From: Acidobacteriota bacterium
GTDB taxonomy: Bacteria > Acidobacteriota > Polarisedimenticolia > J045
Length of the DNA: 34,540 nt
NCBI GenBank assembly: GCA_024763475.1
Contig: JANTFM010000004.1
Location: 1 to 34,540 of the forward strand
Direction of reading: 5' to 3'
Positions 9,359-17,803 of the stretch are shown one piece after another. The position numbers and the translations under genes are program-made. The notes under the pieces were generated by a model. The model was not told where the DNA came from. It was given only the letters and a program-made list of their open reading frames with translations, and made no database searches. Within the stretch, counting starts at the first letter, position 1. Each line of letters opens with the position of its first letter.

Positions 9359-10081
9359 TTAACGGGCGAGCGTCACCTCGGTGTAGGCCTGCTCGAAGAC
9401 CCGTGTGATCTCGTCCTGGAACGCCTTCCGCGAGGAGAAGTCCTGCGGGTCGATCGGCTCTTCAATGCGATACAACACCTCGACGTCGTACGCGTAATCC
9501 CACTGCTTCTCGTTGAGCACCCGCTCGGTCCTCTGCGTGGAGAGGATCTGAATCGGCAGTTTCCGCGAATAGGCGTAGTTGATCATGCCGGTCTTCAGGC
9601 GTAGCGGGGCCTCACTGAGATTGCGGGTTCCTTCGGCGTACACGATCAGTCCGTTGAGCGGGCAACGGTCGAACTCGTGATCCAGCCAGGAGAAGAAGGC
9701 CTTGATTCCCTGGCGCTTGCCCCGGCGAAAAAACCAGGTCGAGTGGTCGATGCGCGTCGCGAGCCAGGTCAGCGGGAAAACGACGCCCATCCCGGCGCGT
9801 GAGAGCGTTGCCCCGTGCCCATCCGTCAGGAACTTGTGCAGGAAGAGATCTGCGAAGCTGCGGTGGGGACAGAGGAACAGGCATCGCCGGTCGCCGAGCA
9901 CCTCGCCATCGCCGACCTTGGTCAGCGTGACCCGGAAACGCCGCTTCAGCAGGATGGCCCACCGGTAGGTGATCTTCAGGTTCATCGGAACCTGCTGAAA
10001 GTAGGTCATCACGACGCTGCGTACCGGATCCACCCAGCCAAGGAGGATGGCATGCCTGATCAAGCCCAGCTTCTTGCTCAT
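9359..10081 (-). CDS. Lysophospholipid acyltransferase family protein (PlsC-like)
   Basis: HX4D motif 'HRSFAD' and 'YAEGTRN' motif; 241-aa single-domain protein. Confidence 0.85.
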   Translation of the reverse strand: MSKKLGLIRHAILLGWVDPVRSVVMTYFQQVPMNLKITYRWAILLKRRFRVTLTKVGDGEVLGDRRCLFLCPHRSFADLFLHKFLTDGHGATLSRAGMGVVFPLTWLATRIDHSTWFFRRGKRQGIKAFFSWLDHEFDRCPLNGLIVYAEGTRNLSEAPLRLKTGMINYAYSRKLPIQILSTQRTERVLNEKQWDYAYDVEVLYRIEEPIDPQDFSSRKAFQDEITRVFEQAYTEVTLAR

Positions 10082-10268
10082 CGAGGATGCTCCCTCTCCG
10101 GATCACCTTCCCGCCGCCGGAGCGCCGAGTCTGCCACGGAATGTCTGACCTTCGCCATGCTGCGCCCCGTCCTTGCGGAGGCGCAGTATGGGAAGCCCGG
10201 GGAATGGACAGGAACTCGGGCGCTTCCTATCCTGCGGGGGAAGACTGGTTCCCTCCTGGAGAACTCCC

Positions 10269-10871
10269 GTGCAAAATCCTCCGTTTTTCGCCGACGTCCC
10301 TTGTATCGAAATGATCGATCCCCTGGCAGAGTGCCTGGGGGCTGCCGTTGGTGGGCATATCACGTACTCCTATGCCGACGCCGTGAGACTGGCGGGCCAC
10401 TCCTGTCCCACGGTGGCTGGTGCCTACCTCATGACCAAGCTGTCCCTGGATCGGCTCTATGGGTCCGAGACGCCCCTGCGAGGTGGGATTCGCGTTGAGC
10501 TGCGAGACGCTGTAGACGCCGGCGTGACCGGTGTGATCGCCAATGTCATCGGTTTGATCACAGGCGCAGCCGGCCCCGGTGGTTTCAAGGGAATCGGGGG
10601 TCGTTTCAAACGTGCGGGGCTGTTGGCCTTCGGGGTCAAGCAGGCTCGTTCCGTACGCTTCACCCGCTTGGATACCGGGCAGAGCCTGGGTGCGGAATTC
10701 GACGCCTCGATGGTCGCCCCTCATGAATCCCAGCAGTCCTTGCTGAAGGCTATCCTGTCAGGCCAGGCCACGGCGGCGGATACGGCCAGATTCGGGGAGT
10801 TGTGGCAGCAGCGGGTAGCCAAGCTGCTGACTTCTCCGGAGCTCTGGCCGCAGATGGTGCGTTTCGGCTGA
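10269..10871 (+). CDS. FmdE-like protein (formylmethanofuran dehydrogenase subunit E family)
   Basis: 'DAVRLAGHSCPTVAGAYLMTKLSLDRLYG' and 'GVIANVIGLITGAAGPGGFKGIGGRF'; GTG start at 10269 preceded by GGAG. Confidence 0.72.
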   Translation: MQNPPFFADVPCIEMIDPLAECLGAAVGGHITYSYADAVRLAGHSCPTVAGAYLMTKLSLDRLYGSETPLRGGIRVELRDAVDAGVTGVIANVIGLITGAAGPGGFKGIGGRFKRAGLLAFGVKQARSVRFTRLDTGQSLGAEFDASMVAPHESQQSLLKAILSGQATAADTARFGELWQQRVAKLLTSPELWPQMVRFG

Positions 10872-11118
10872 CCCGGACACGAGCACCCGGGCGAACGAGA
10901 CACCCTTGACGCGAGTGTCCCGGCGGCGCGAGCCGTTCATGAGCCCCTCCGCTTCGACCGCAGCTGCGCGGCTGCAGCCGAAGGGCCCGTGTATTGTCCG
11001 GGCCGGTGCAGAGCAGAACAGATTGCGAGTCCAATCAGAAAAACCGAAAGAAATCCCGGTTTCGGCCGATGAGAGCGGCGAGGGCCGGGCGTGTGAACCT
11101 GGCTGACCGGAGAGATCC

Positions 11119-12330
11119 ATGAAGATCCGTATTCTCTTTGTCGATGACGAGAAACGCATTCTCGATGGCTTACGCCGCATGCTCCGCCCGATGCGCAAGG
11201 AGTGGGAGACCAGTTTCGCCTCCAGCGGAAAGGAAGCGCTCGAGAGGCTGGCCAAGGAGGAATTCGACGTTGTGGTCTCCGATATGCGGATGCCCGGGAT
11301 GGACGGTGCCGAGCTGTTGGAGACGGTCATGAAGCTCTACCCGCGGACGGTGAGGATCATTCTCTCGGGACACTCTGATATCGAGCTGGTCCTCAAGTCG
11401 GTTGGCCCCTCGCACCAGTACCTGACGAAGCCGACCTCACCAGAAGAGCTCCAGGCGACAATCAACAGCGTCTTCGCCCTTAAGAGCATGCTCCTCGATC
11501 CCTGCCTCAAGAAGCTCGTTGGCGGCATGGACCATCTGCCCAGCCGTCCCCAGCTCTTCAGCGAGCTGGTCGCTGAGCTGCAGCGCCCGGAGGCCTCGAT
11601 GACGCGGGTAGGCGAGATCGTCGCCGAGGATGCCGGCATGGCCGCCCAGGTGCTGCGCCTCGTCAACTCGGCGTACTTCGGGCTGCGATCGGAAGTCTCC
11701 AGTGTCAGCCGGGCCGTGACCTACCTGGGGCTCTCGACCGTGACCTCACTCGTGCTCAGCACGAGCGTGTTTCAGAGTTCCGGCGACAAGGTGCTGGAGG
11801 ATGCCGGGCTGTCCAGCATCTGGGATCACTGCCAGAAGACAGCCGCACTCGCTCGAACGATTTGCAGACTCGAGAAGACGCGTGCGGAGATCCAGGACGA
11901 TGCCTTCGCTGCCGGACTGCTCCATGACACGGGGCAGCTGGTTCTCGCGTCGAACTATCCCGAGCGCTATCGCACGGTGGTCGAAAGGGTCGTCGAGGAG
12001 AACGAGCACATCTGCAGGGCTGAGAAGGATGAATTCGGTGCGGATCACGGCGCGATCGGCGCCTACATGCTGAACGTCTGGGGTCTTCCGGCGCCGATCG
12101 TGAATGCGACGGCTTTCCACCACCGGCCAGGGGAGAGTGCCGAGAAGAGCTTCGGACCCTTGACTGCGGTGCATGTGGCGGCCTATCTGACCGAGACCTT
12201 GAGCGAGGAAGCGAACGCCTTCTGTGGTGCCGAGCTCGATCAAGAGTACATGGAGGGACTCGGGATGATGTCCCGCCTGGACGCATGGAGGGCGGGGCTC
12301 GAAGAGGTGTTGGGCGTGCTTGCGGACTAG
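11119..12330 (+). CDS. Response regulator with C-terminal HDOD domain
   Basis: REC domain 'ILFVDDEKRILDGL...VVVSDMRMPGMDG...TKPTSPEEL', then HDOD 'LPSRPQLFSELVAEL..EDAGMAAQVLRLVNSAYFGLRSEVSSVSRAVTYLG' and 'FAAGLLHDTGQLVL'. Confidence 0.93.
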   Translation: MKIRILFVDDEKRILDGLRRMLRPMRKEWETSFASSGKEALERLAKEEFDVVVSDMRMPGMDGAELLETVMKLYPRTVRIILSGHSDIELVLKSVGPSHQYLTKPTSPEELQATINSVFALKSMLLDPCLKKLVGGMDHLPSRPQLFSELVAELQRPEASMTRVGEIVAEDAGMAAQVLRLVNSAYFGLRSEVSSVSRAVTYLGLSTVTSLVLSTSVFQSSGDKVLEDAGLSSIWDHCQKTAALARTICRLEKTRAEIQDDAFAAGLLHDTGQLVLASNYPERYRTVVERVVEENEHICRAEKDEFGADHGAIGAYMLNVWGLPAPIVNATAFHHRPGESAEKSFGPLTAVHVAAYLTETLSEEANAFCGAELDQEYMEGLGMMSRLDAWRAGLEEVLGVLAD

Positions 12331-12360
12331 CTGCGGGCACCTGCTTTTGGTTCGTGGCAG

Positions 12361-12388
12361 CTCAGATCTACGCTCTCAGATCTACGCT
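12361..12388. repeat. 14-bp perfect direct repeat x2 (CTCAGATCTACGCT)
   Basis: CTCAGATCTACGCT|CTCAGATCTACGCT in the convergent gap between two response-regulator genes. Confidence 0.85.
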
Positions 12389-12391
12389 CGG

Positions 12392-12904
12392 TCAGAGATC
12401 GCTCATATCAATGAGCACGGCACCGTCCTCGTCTTCCTCCAACTCACTGATGCCCGGCATGTCCCGCTCCAGTCGGGCCAGGGCGGCATCCCTGGCCTCG
12501 ATGACCTCTCTCAGCTGCCGGTTCTCCGCCGAGAGCTGGCGGAACTCGAGAAAGTGCTGGATGCCCTGGAGCAGGTCGTGCTCGTTGCAGGGCTTGATGA
12601 AGAAACGATGGACGCGGCCCTCGTTGATCGCCCTCACCGCGGCCTCGAGCGTGGCCTGGCCGGAGAGGATCATCCGAATCGTGCTGGGATACTCCTTGGC
12701 AGCGATTGCCAGTAGTTCTGAGCCGCTCATCAGGGGCATCTGTTCGTCGCTTACCAGAACATCGATGTCCTCGGTCGCGAGGATCTTGAGCGCCTCTTGT
12801 CCCGAGGACGCGGTGAAGACTTCCAGCGAGGATCGCCGCAAGAGGCGCTTGAGGGCCTGGGTAACCCGCGGCTCATCGTCGACGAGGAGTATCGTAGCGG
12901 ACAT
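12392..12904 (-). CDS. Response regulator (REC + C-terminal coiled coil/acidic tail)
   Basis: 'ILLVDDEPRVTQALKRLLRR...VLVSDEQMPLMSG...FFIKPCNEHDL'; tail 'ERDMPGISELEEDEDGAVLIDMSDL'. Confidence 0.92.
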   Translation of the reverse strand: MSATILLVDDEPRVTQALKRLLRRSSLEVFTASSGQEALKILATEDIDVLVSDEQMPLMSGSELLAIAAKEYPSTIRMILSGQATLEAAVRAINEGRVHRFFIKPCNEHDLLQGIQHFLEFRQLSAENRQLREVIEARDAALARLERDMPGISELEEDEDGAVLIDMSDL

Positions 12905-12907
12905 GAA

Positions 12908-14098
12908 TCAAGCTCCTGTTGTTGTGGCGAGTTCCGCGTCGTCTTCGCGACGTGCGGCACGCTCCACGCCGAGAACGCGGATGGGTTCCTGAACGCCGAC
13001 GCCTTGCGCGAAGTTCTGCAGTCTTGAGATGACAACGCGGGTGACGTCCTGCCCCTTGGCGACGAGCAGCAGCCCATTGAGTGCCAGCACGTCCTCATCG
13101 AAGATCATCCCGGCCATCAGGCCCGCCACCGGGAGGACCTGGGTGGTGGCTGTCTCGGCTTCGATCACCTGCAGGAAAGAGAAGCCACGCTGCATGAGAG
13201 GGAGGTAGGCCTCCCTGTCGGCTTCGAGCTCCTGGACGGCTTGCTGCGGAGACTTGCCCTGGACGAGGAACTGATCGAACGCGAGGCCTACGCGAATCAA
13301 CTGGGCGCCGATCGCCACCGGGTCTTCTGCATCGAGCCCCTGCTTTTCAAGCAACTCCTCCGCATTGTGTTGCTGAAGCCCCACCATTCGGGCGACTCCC
13401 TCGAGTCGCGGGATGCCCTCCAGCAGCCCCTGGCAAACCTCAGGGTGGCGGCGGAACATCTCCTCCTCCATCGGATTGACCTGCTGCCCGGCGAGTATCT
13501 TCTCGAGGGTGGGTTGGGGCAGGGCGACGCAACCGATCTGAGACACGGTGGCAGCGAGTTCATACTCCCAACCTGACGGGAGCCCCAGGCCCCGGACCAG
13601 CGTGCCCACGTAGCGCTTCAAACGGCTCGCCTTGGAGAACGCCAGGGGGTTGACGAGGCCCAGAACCTCGCTCATGGCTTCGACGCTGCAGGTGAGGGTC
13701 TCCTCGAGGAGTTGCTTCTCCGCGGTGATCAGTCGGTACTGCTCCAGGGCGGCTTCGAGGGTGCTGACGAGATCAGAGTGCCGCAGCGGTTTGTTCAGGA
13801 AGCGAAAGATCTCCGAATGATTGATCGCATCCACCGTAGCGCTCATGTCGGCCTGTCCGGTCAGCAGCATCCTCACACTGTTCGGACTACGCTCCCGGAC
13901 TTTCGTCAGGAACTGCACCCCATTCATCTTCGGCATACGGAAGTCGGACACGACGACCGCGAAGGGCCCCTGCTCGTCCAGGGTGCGGAGACCCTCCTCC
14001 CCACTGCTCGCCGTGGAGACCTCGAATCGCTTGCGCAGGTTCCTCTCGAGCCCGCGCAGGACGTTTAGCTCATCATCGACGAAGAGGACTCTCGCCAT
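12908..14098 (-). CDS. Response regulator with degenerate HD-GYP (RpfG-like) output domain
   Basis: REC 'VLFVDDELNVLRGLERNLRKR...VVVSDFRMPKMNG...FLNKPLRHSDL'; following domain resembles HD-GYP ('LAATVSQIGCVALPQPTLEKILAGQQVNPMEEEMFRRHPEVCQGLL') with the HD pair replaced by SQ. MARVLF start at 14098 preferred over 14140. Confidence 0.88.
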   Translation of the reverse strand: MARVLFVDDELNVLRGLERNLRKRFEVSTASSGEEGLRTLDEQGPFAVVVSDFRMPKMNGVQFLTKVRERSPNSVRMLLTGQADMSATVDAINHSEIFRFLNKPLRHSDLVSTLEAALEQYRLITAEKQLLEETLTCSVEAMSEVLGLVNPLAFSKASRLKRYVGTLVRGLGLPSGWEYELAATVSQIGCVALPQPTLEKILAGQQVNPMEEEMFRRHPEVCQGLLEGIPRLEGVARMVGLQQHNAEELLEKQGLDAEDPVAIGAQLIRVGLAFDQFLVQGKSPQQAVQELEADREAYLPLMQRGFSFLQVIEAETATTQVLPVAGLMAGMIFDEDVLALNGLLLVAKGQDVTRVVISRLQNFAQGVGVQEPIRVLGVERAARREDDAELATTTGA

Positions 14099-14257
14099 TC
14101 TCTCGCTTTCCTTCCCGCCACCCGCTATTCCGGTGGGCAAAAGGAATCGGCCCCGTGCCAGGGCAGTCGTCAGACCGACCTGAGGAGGATCCCTCGACTT
14201 CTCCTATCGGCCGTATTGACGTTCTCTTGACCCCTTCGGGCCAATCGAGGGAATCGC

Positions 14258-14285
14258 TTGAAACAGGCAGGTCGGGACCTATCTT
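14258..14285 (+). promoter_or_regulatory. Candidate sigma70-like promoter for the histidine kinase genes: TTGAAA-N16-TATCTT
   Basis: TTGAAA 14258-14263, TATCTT 14280-14285, about 60 nt upstream of the kinase start in a divergent intergenic region. Confidence 0.45.
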
Positions 14286-14342
14286 CTCTCCTAGCGGCCT
14301 TATCAAGGCGCGGGGTGATGGGGCACCGAGAAGCGGGATGAC

Positions 14343-15743
14343 GTGAGCAGCCTGGTTTCTGATCTCAAACGGAAAGTGGCCGAGCTGGAGCAGGAGCTGG
14401 GCCAGAAACAGTCTCGGAGCGATCCCGACGACGGCTGGCGCATCCAGCTGGACGACCTGGTCGACAAACTACAGGTCGGCGCATATCAGTCGAGCATCGA
14501 TGTCGAGGGCACCCTGCTCCACGCAAACAAGGCGCTTGCCAAGCTCCTGGGTTTTGAGACGGTAGACCAGCTCAAGGAGATCCGCTTCCACCAGGTGTTT
14601 TTTGAGCCGGATGAGTACCGGCATTTCGTCGAGGATGCGGTTCGGCACATGTCGCTGAGAAACCGCGAACTGCGTGTGCGCCGCAGGGACGGTGCGGAGC
14701 GATGGGTCAACGCGGCGGCCCGCGTGCGCTATGACCCAGGGGAGCGAACGATTCGCCTCGAAGGGATCTTCGAAGACATCACCGCACGAAAGCACGCCGA
14801 AGAGAAGATCCAGAGCCTGAACGCCGACCTGGAGGAGCGAGTCAAGGTCCGCACGACAAGGCTCGAGGCGGCGCTCGATGAGCTCAAGAGCAGCCAGGAC
14901 CAGGTGCTTCAGATGCAGAAGCTCGAAGCGATCGGCGCGTTGGCGGCCGGCATGGCTCATGAGATCAACACGCCGATCCAGTTCGTCGGCGACAACCTGC
15001 GCTTCCTGGCGGACGTCATGGGGGACTACCTGAGCCTCGTCACGGTCTACCGCCGACTATCTAACGACATGGCTTCGCCGCGTGAGCGCGCGCTGGCCCG
15101 GGCTGAGGCGATGCGTCTCGAGGAGGAGTTTGACCTGGACAGTAGCAAGGATGATGTCCAGGCCGCGATCGATGACGCCAACGAGGGCATCGATCGTGTC
15201 AGCGAGATCGTGACGGCAATGAAAGACTTCGCCCGTCCTGGCGGAGCGATCGCCCCCACTGATCTCGGGGCGGCGATCCGCAACACGCTGATCGTCTCGA
15301 AGCGGGAGTACGAGCAGGTCGCAGATGTCACGCTGCATCTTGCGGAGAATCTCCCGGAGATCTCCTGTGATGAAGCGAGTCTCAAGCAGGCCCTGTTCAA
15401 CGTCATCGTCAATGCTGCACAGGCGATCGAAGACAGGCAACGGGAGGCGGCTGACGAATCGCCCCAGGCCAGGACCCAGGGGTGTATTGCCATCTCGGTC
15501 GCCATCGAAGGCGAGATGGCTGCGATTCGCATTGCGGACGATGGAGTCGGCATGAGCGAGGGAACCCGCTGCCGTGTATTCGAGCCCTTCTTCACAACCC
15601 GCGAGGTGGGCAGCGGCAGCGGACAGGGACTGTCCGTCGTGCACCGGATCGTGGTCAAGCAGCATGGTGGGCGGGTGGAGATCGAGTCCTGTCCCGGCCA
15701 GGGCACCACGGCTTCAATCTTCCTTCCCCTGGGGGGATCATGA
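14343..15743 (+). CDS. PAS-domain sensor histidine kinase
   Basis: PAS/PAC 'LLHANKALAKLLGFETVDQLKEI...GIFEDITARKHAEEK'; H-box 'AIGALAAGMAHEINTPIQFVGDNLRFL'; ATPase 'NVIVNAAQAI', 'DDGVGM', 'FTTREVGSGSGQGL'. Confidence 0.95.
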   Translation: MSSLVSDLKRKVAELEQELGQKQSRSDPDDGWRIQLDDLVDKLQVGAYQSSIDVEGTLLHANKALAKLLGFETVDQLKEIRFHQVFFEPDEYRHFVEDAVRHMSLRNRELRVRRRDGAERWVNAAARVRYDPGERTIRLEGIFEDITARKHAEEKIQSLNADLEERVKVRTTRLEAALDELKSSQDQVLQMQKLEAIGALAAGMAHEINTPIQFVGDNLRFLADVMGDYLSLVTVYRRLSNDMASPRERALARAEAMRLEEEFDLDSSKDDVQAAIDDANEGIDRVSEIVTAMKDFARPGGAIAPTDLGAAIRNTLIVSKREYEQVADVTLHLAENLPEISCDEASLKQALFNVIVNAAQAIEDRQREAADESPQARTQGCIAISVAIEGEMAAIRIADDGVGMSEGTRCRVFEPFFTTREVGSGSGQGLSVVHRIVVKQHGGRVEIESCPGQGTTASIFLPLGGS

Positions 15744-15744
15744 C

Positions 15745-17775
15745 ATGAAGAGCGGGCACTTGGTCGAGCAGGAAGCAGGCCGCACCGTCTTGGAGACGAC
15801 GATCGCCGAGCTGCGCGTCGAGATTGCCGACCGCAACGAGACCGTCGAAACTCTTGAGCGTACCGTGCGAAGTTTCCAGACGATTCTCGATTCTCTCAGC
15901 GACTCCGTAGCGATTCACGATCTCGAGGGGCGGATCCTCTTCGTCAATTCGGTTCTCTGCGACTACCTCGGTGTCGACCGGAGCGAACTGCTGGGATCAG
16001 GCCTGGACAGGACGCCGGGTCCCTTCTTTGCGGCGCGCACGCCCCAGGAGGTCGATCAACTCCGCGAGGAGCAGGGATTCAGGACCTTCGCGACCCTGCG
16101 TCGAGCTGATGATGGCACGAGCATTCCCGTCGAGGTCACCACGCGTCTGATCGAAGTAAACGGCGATGAGGTCGTGCTAAGTTGCGGGCGCAACACGCAG
16201 GAGCGCTCCCAGGTCGAGCGCGTCATCGAAATGAGCCCGGTCGTGGCCTTCGTCTGGCGGAACGAGCTGGGATGGCCGGTCCAGTACGTTTCGGACAACG
16301 TCAAGAAACTCTGCGGATACGCTGCCGGGGCGTTTCGCTCCGGGGGCGTGAGCTACAGCGAAATCATCCATCCCGATGATCTTGAGCGGGTGTCCGCGGA
16401 GGTGGATGAGGCGTGCGCCGATACCTCGCTCGAGAGCTACAGCCACGCGCCGTATCGGATCGTGACGAAGAGCGGCGAGACACGATGGGTCGAGGATCGC
16501 ACGATCTGTCTACGAGACGAACACGGCCAGGTGACGCATTTCCAGGGAATCCTTCTCGACATCTCGGGTCGGAAAAAGGCGGAGACGCTTCATACGCGAT
16601 TGATGGCTGCCATCGAACAGGCGAGCGAAACCATCGTCATCACGGATGCCTCCGGTGTCATTCAGTACGTCAATCCCGCGTTCGAGAGGATTACGGGGTT
16701 CTCACGAGAGGAGGCCATCGGGCGCGACCCAAAGGTCCTTGCCAGCGGCAAGCACGGGCCAGCTTTCTATCGCGACCTGTGGGGGACCATCACGAGTGGA
16801 TCGGTCTGGGCAGGCCACTTCATCAACAAGCGCAAGGATGGCAGCCTCTACGAGGAGGACGCGACGATCTCGCCGGTGCGCAGTGAGGAAGGGGAGATCA
16901 CCGCGTTCGTCGCGGTCAAGCGGGATGTGACGGAGCAGATCGATCTCGAGCGGCAGCTCAACCAGGCAAATAAGCTCGAGGCGATCGGTCAGCTTGCTGC
17001 GGGTATCGCGCACGAGATCAACACGCCGACCCAGTTCGTTGGCGACAACGTGCGCTTCCTGAACGATGCCTTCAGTGATCTGCTCGACCCACTGAAACTC
17101 CTCGCGGGAATCGTGGCGCGGGACGATCCACGTCCCAGCTCGGCGGAGGCGGCGCTATTGAAGACTGCCGTGGAAGAGGCTGATATTGAGTACATGCTCG
17201 AAGAGATCCCGACGGCGATCACGCAGTCCCTCGAGGGCGTGGGTCGCACCGCCGAGATCGTTCGGGCGATGAAGGCGTTCTCTCACCCGGCGCAGGACAA
17301 GCGCCTCGCGGACCTGAACCAGGCGATCAACACGACGATCACGGTGGCACGCAACGAGTGGAAGTACGTGGCTGATGTGACGCAGGACTTTGACGAGGAT
17401 CTGCCGCAGGTCCCGTGCTACGAAGGCGACTTCAACCAGGTCATCCTGAACATGATCGTCAACGCTTCGCATGCGATCTCCGACGTGGTCAACGGGGGAG
17501 AGGGTGGCAAAGGGACGATCACCGTCCAGACGCGCGCGCTGGAAAACGAGGTGGAGATCCGTGTCTCAGACACCGGCACAGGAATTCCGCCCGAGGTTGT
17601 CGATCGCATCTTCGATCCCTTCTTCACGACGAAGGCGCTCGGCAAGGGGACGGGCCAGGGTTTGAGCCTGGCTCATGCGACCATCGTGAAGAAGCACGGC
17701 GGAACCCTCAACGTCGAGACCGAGGTGGGCAAGGGATCGACCTTCGTCATCAGGCTGCCGCTTGCGGATGATTGA
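15745..17775 (+). CDS. Multi-PAS sensor histidine kinase
   Basis: Three PAS-like segments; H-box 'AIGQLAAGIAHEINTPTQFVGDNVRFL'; ATPase 'NMIVNASHAI', 'DTGTGIP', 'FTTKALGKGTGQGL'. ATG at 15745, 1 nt after the preceding stop codon. Confidence 0.95.
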   Translation: MKSGHLVEQEAGRTVLETTIAELRVEIADRNETVETLERTVRSFQTILDSLSDSVAIHDLEGRILFVNSVLCDYLGVDRSELLGSGLDRTPGPFFAARTPQEVDQLREEQGFRTFATLRRADDGTSIPVEVTTRLIEVNGDEVVLSCGRNTQERSQVERVIEMSPVVAFVWRNELGWPVQYVSDNVKKLCGYAAGAFRSGGVSYSEIIHPDDLERVSAEVDEACADTSLESYSHAPYRIVTKSGETRWVEDRTICLRDEHGQVTHFQGILLDISGRKKAETLHTRLMAAIEQASETIVITDASGVIQYVNPAFERITGFSREEAIGRDPKVLASGKHGPAFYRDLWGTITSGSVWAGHFINKRKDGSLYEEDATISPVRSEEGEITAFVAVKRDVTEQIDLERQLNQANKLEAIGQLAAGIAHEINTPTQFVGDNVRFLNDAFSDLLDPLKLLAGIVARDDPRPSSAEAALLKTAVEEADIEYMLEEIPTAITQSLEGVGRTAEIVRAMKAFSHPAQDKRLADLNQAINTTITVARNEWKYVADVTQDFDEDLPQVPCYEGDFNQVILNMIVNASHAISDVVNGGEGGKGTITVQTRALENEVEIRVSDTGTGIPPEVVDRIFDPFFTTKALGKGTGQGLSLAHATIVKKHGGTLNVETEVGKGSTFVIRLPLADD

Positions 17776-17803
17776 TTCTGCCGAGGACCCGATTGATTGC
17801 GGA

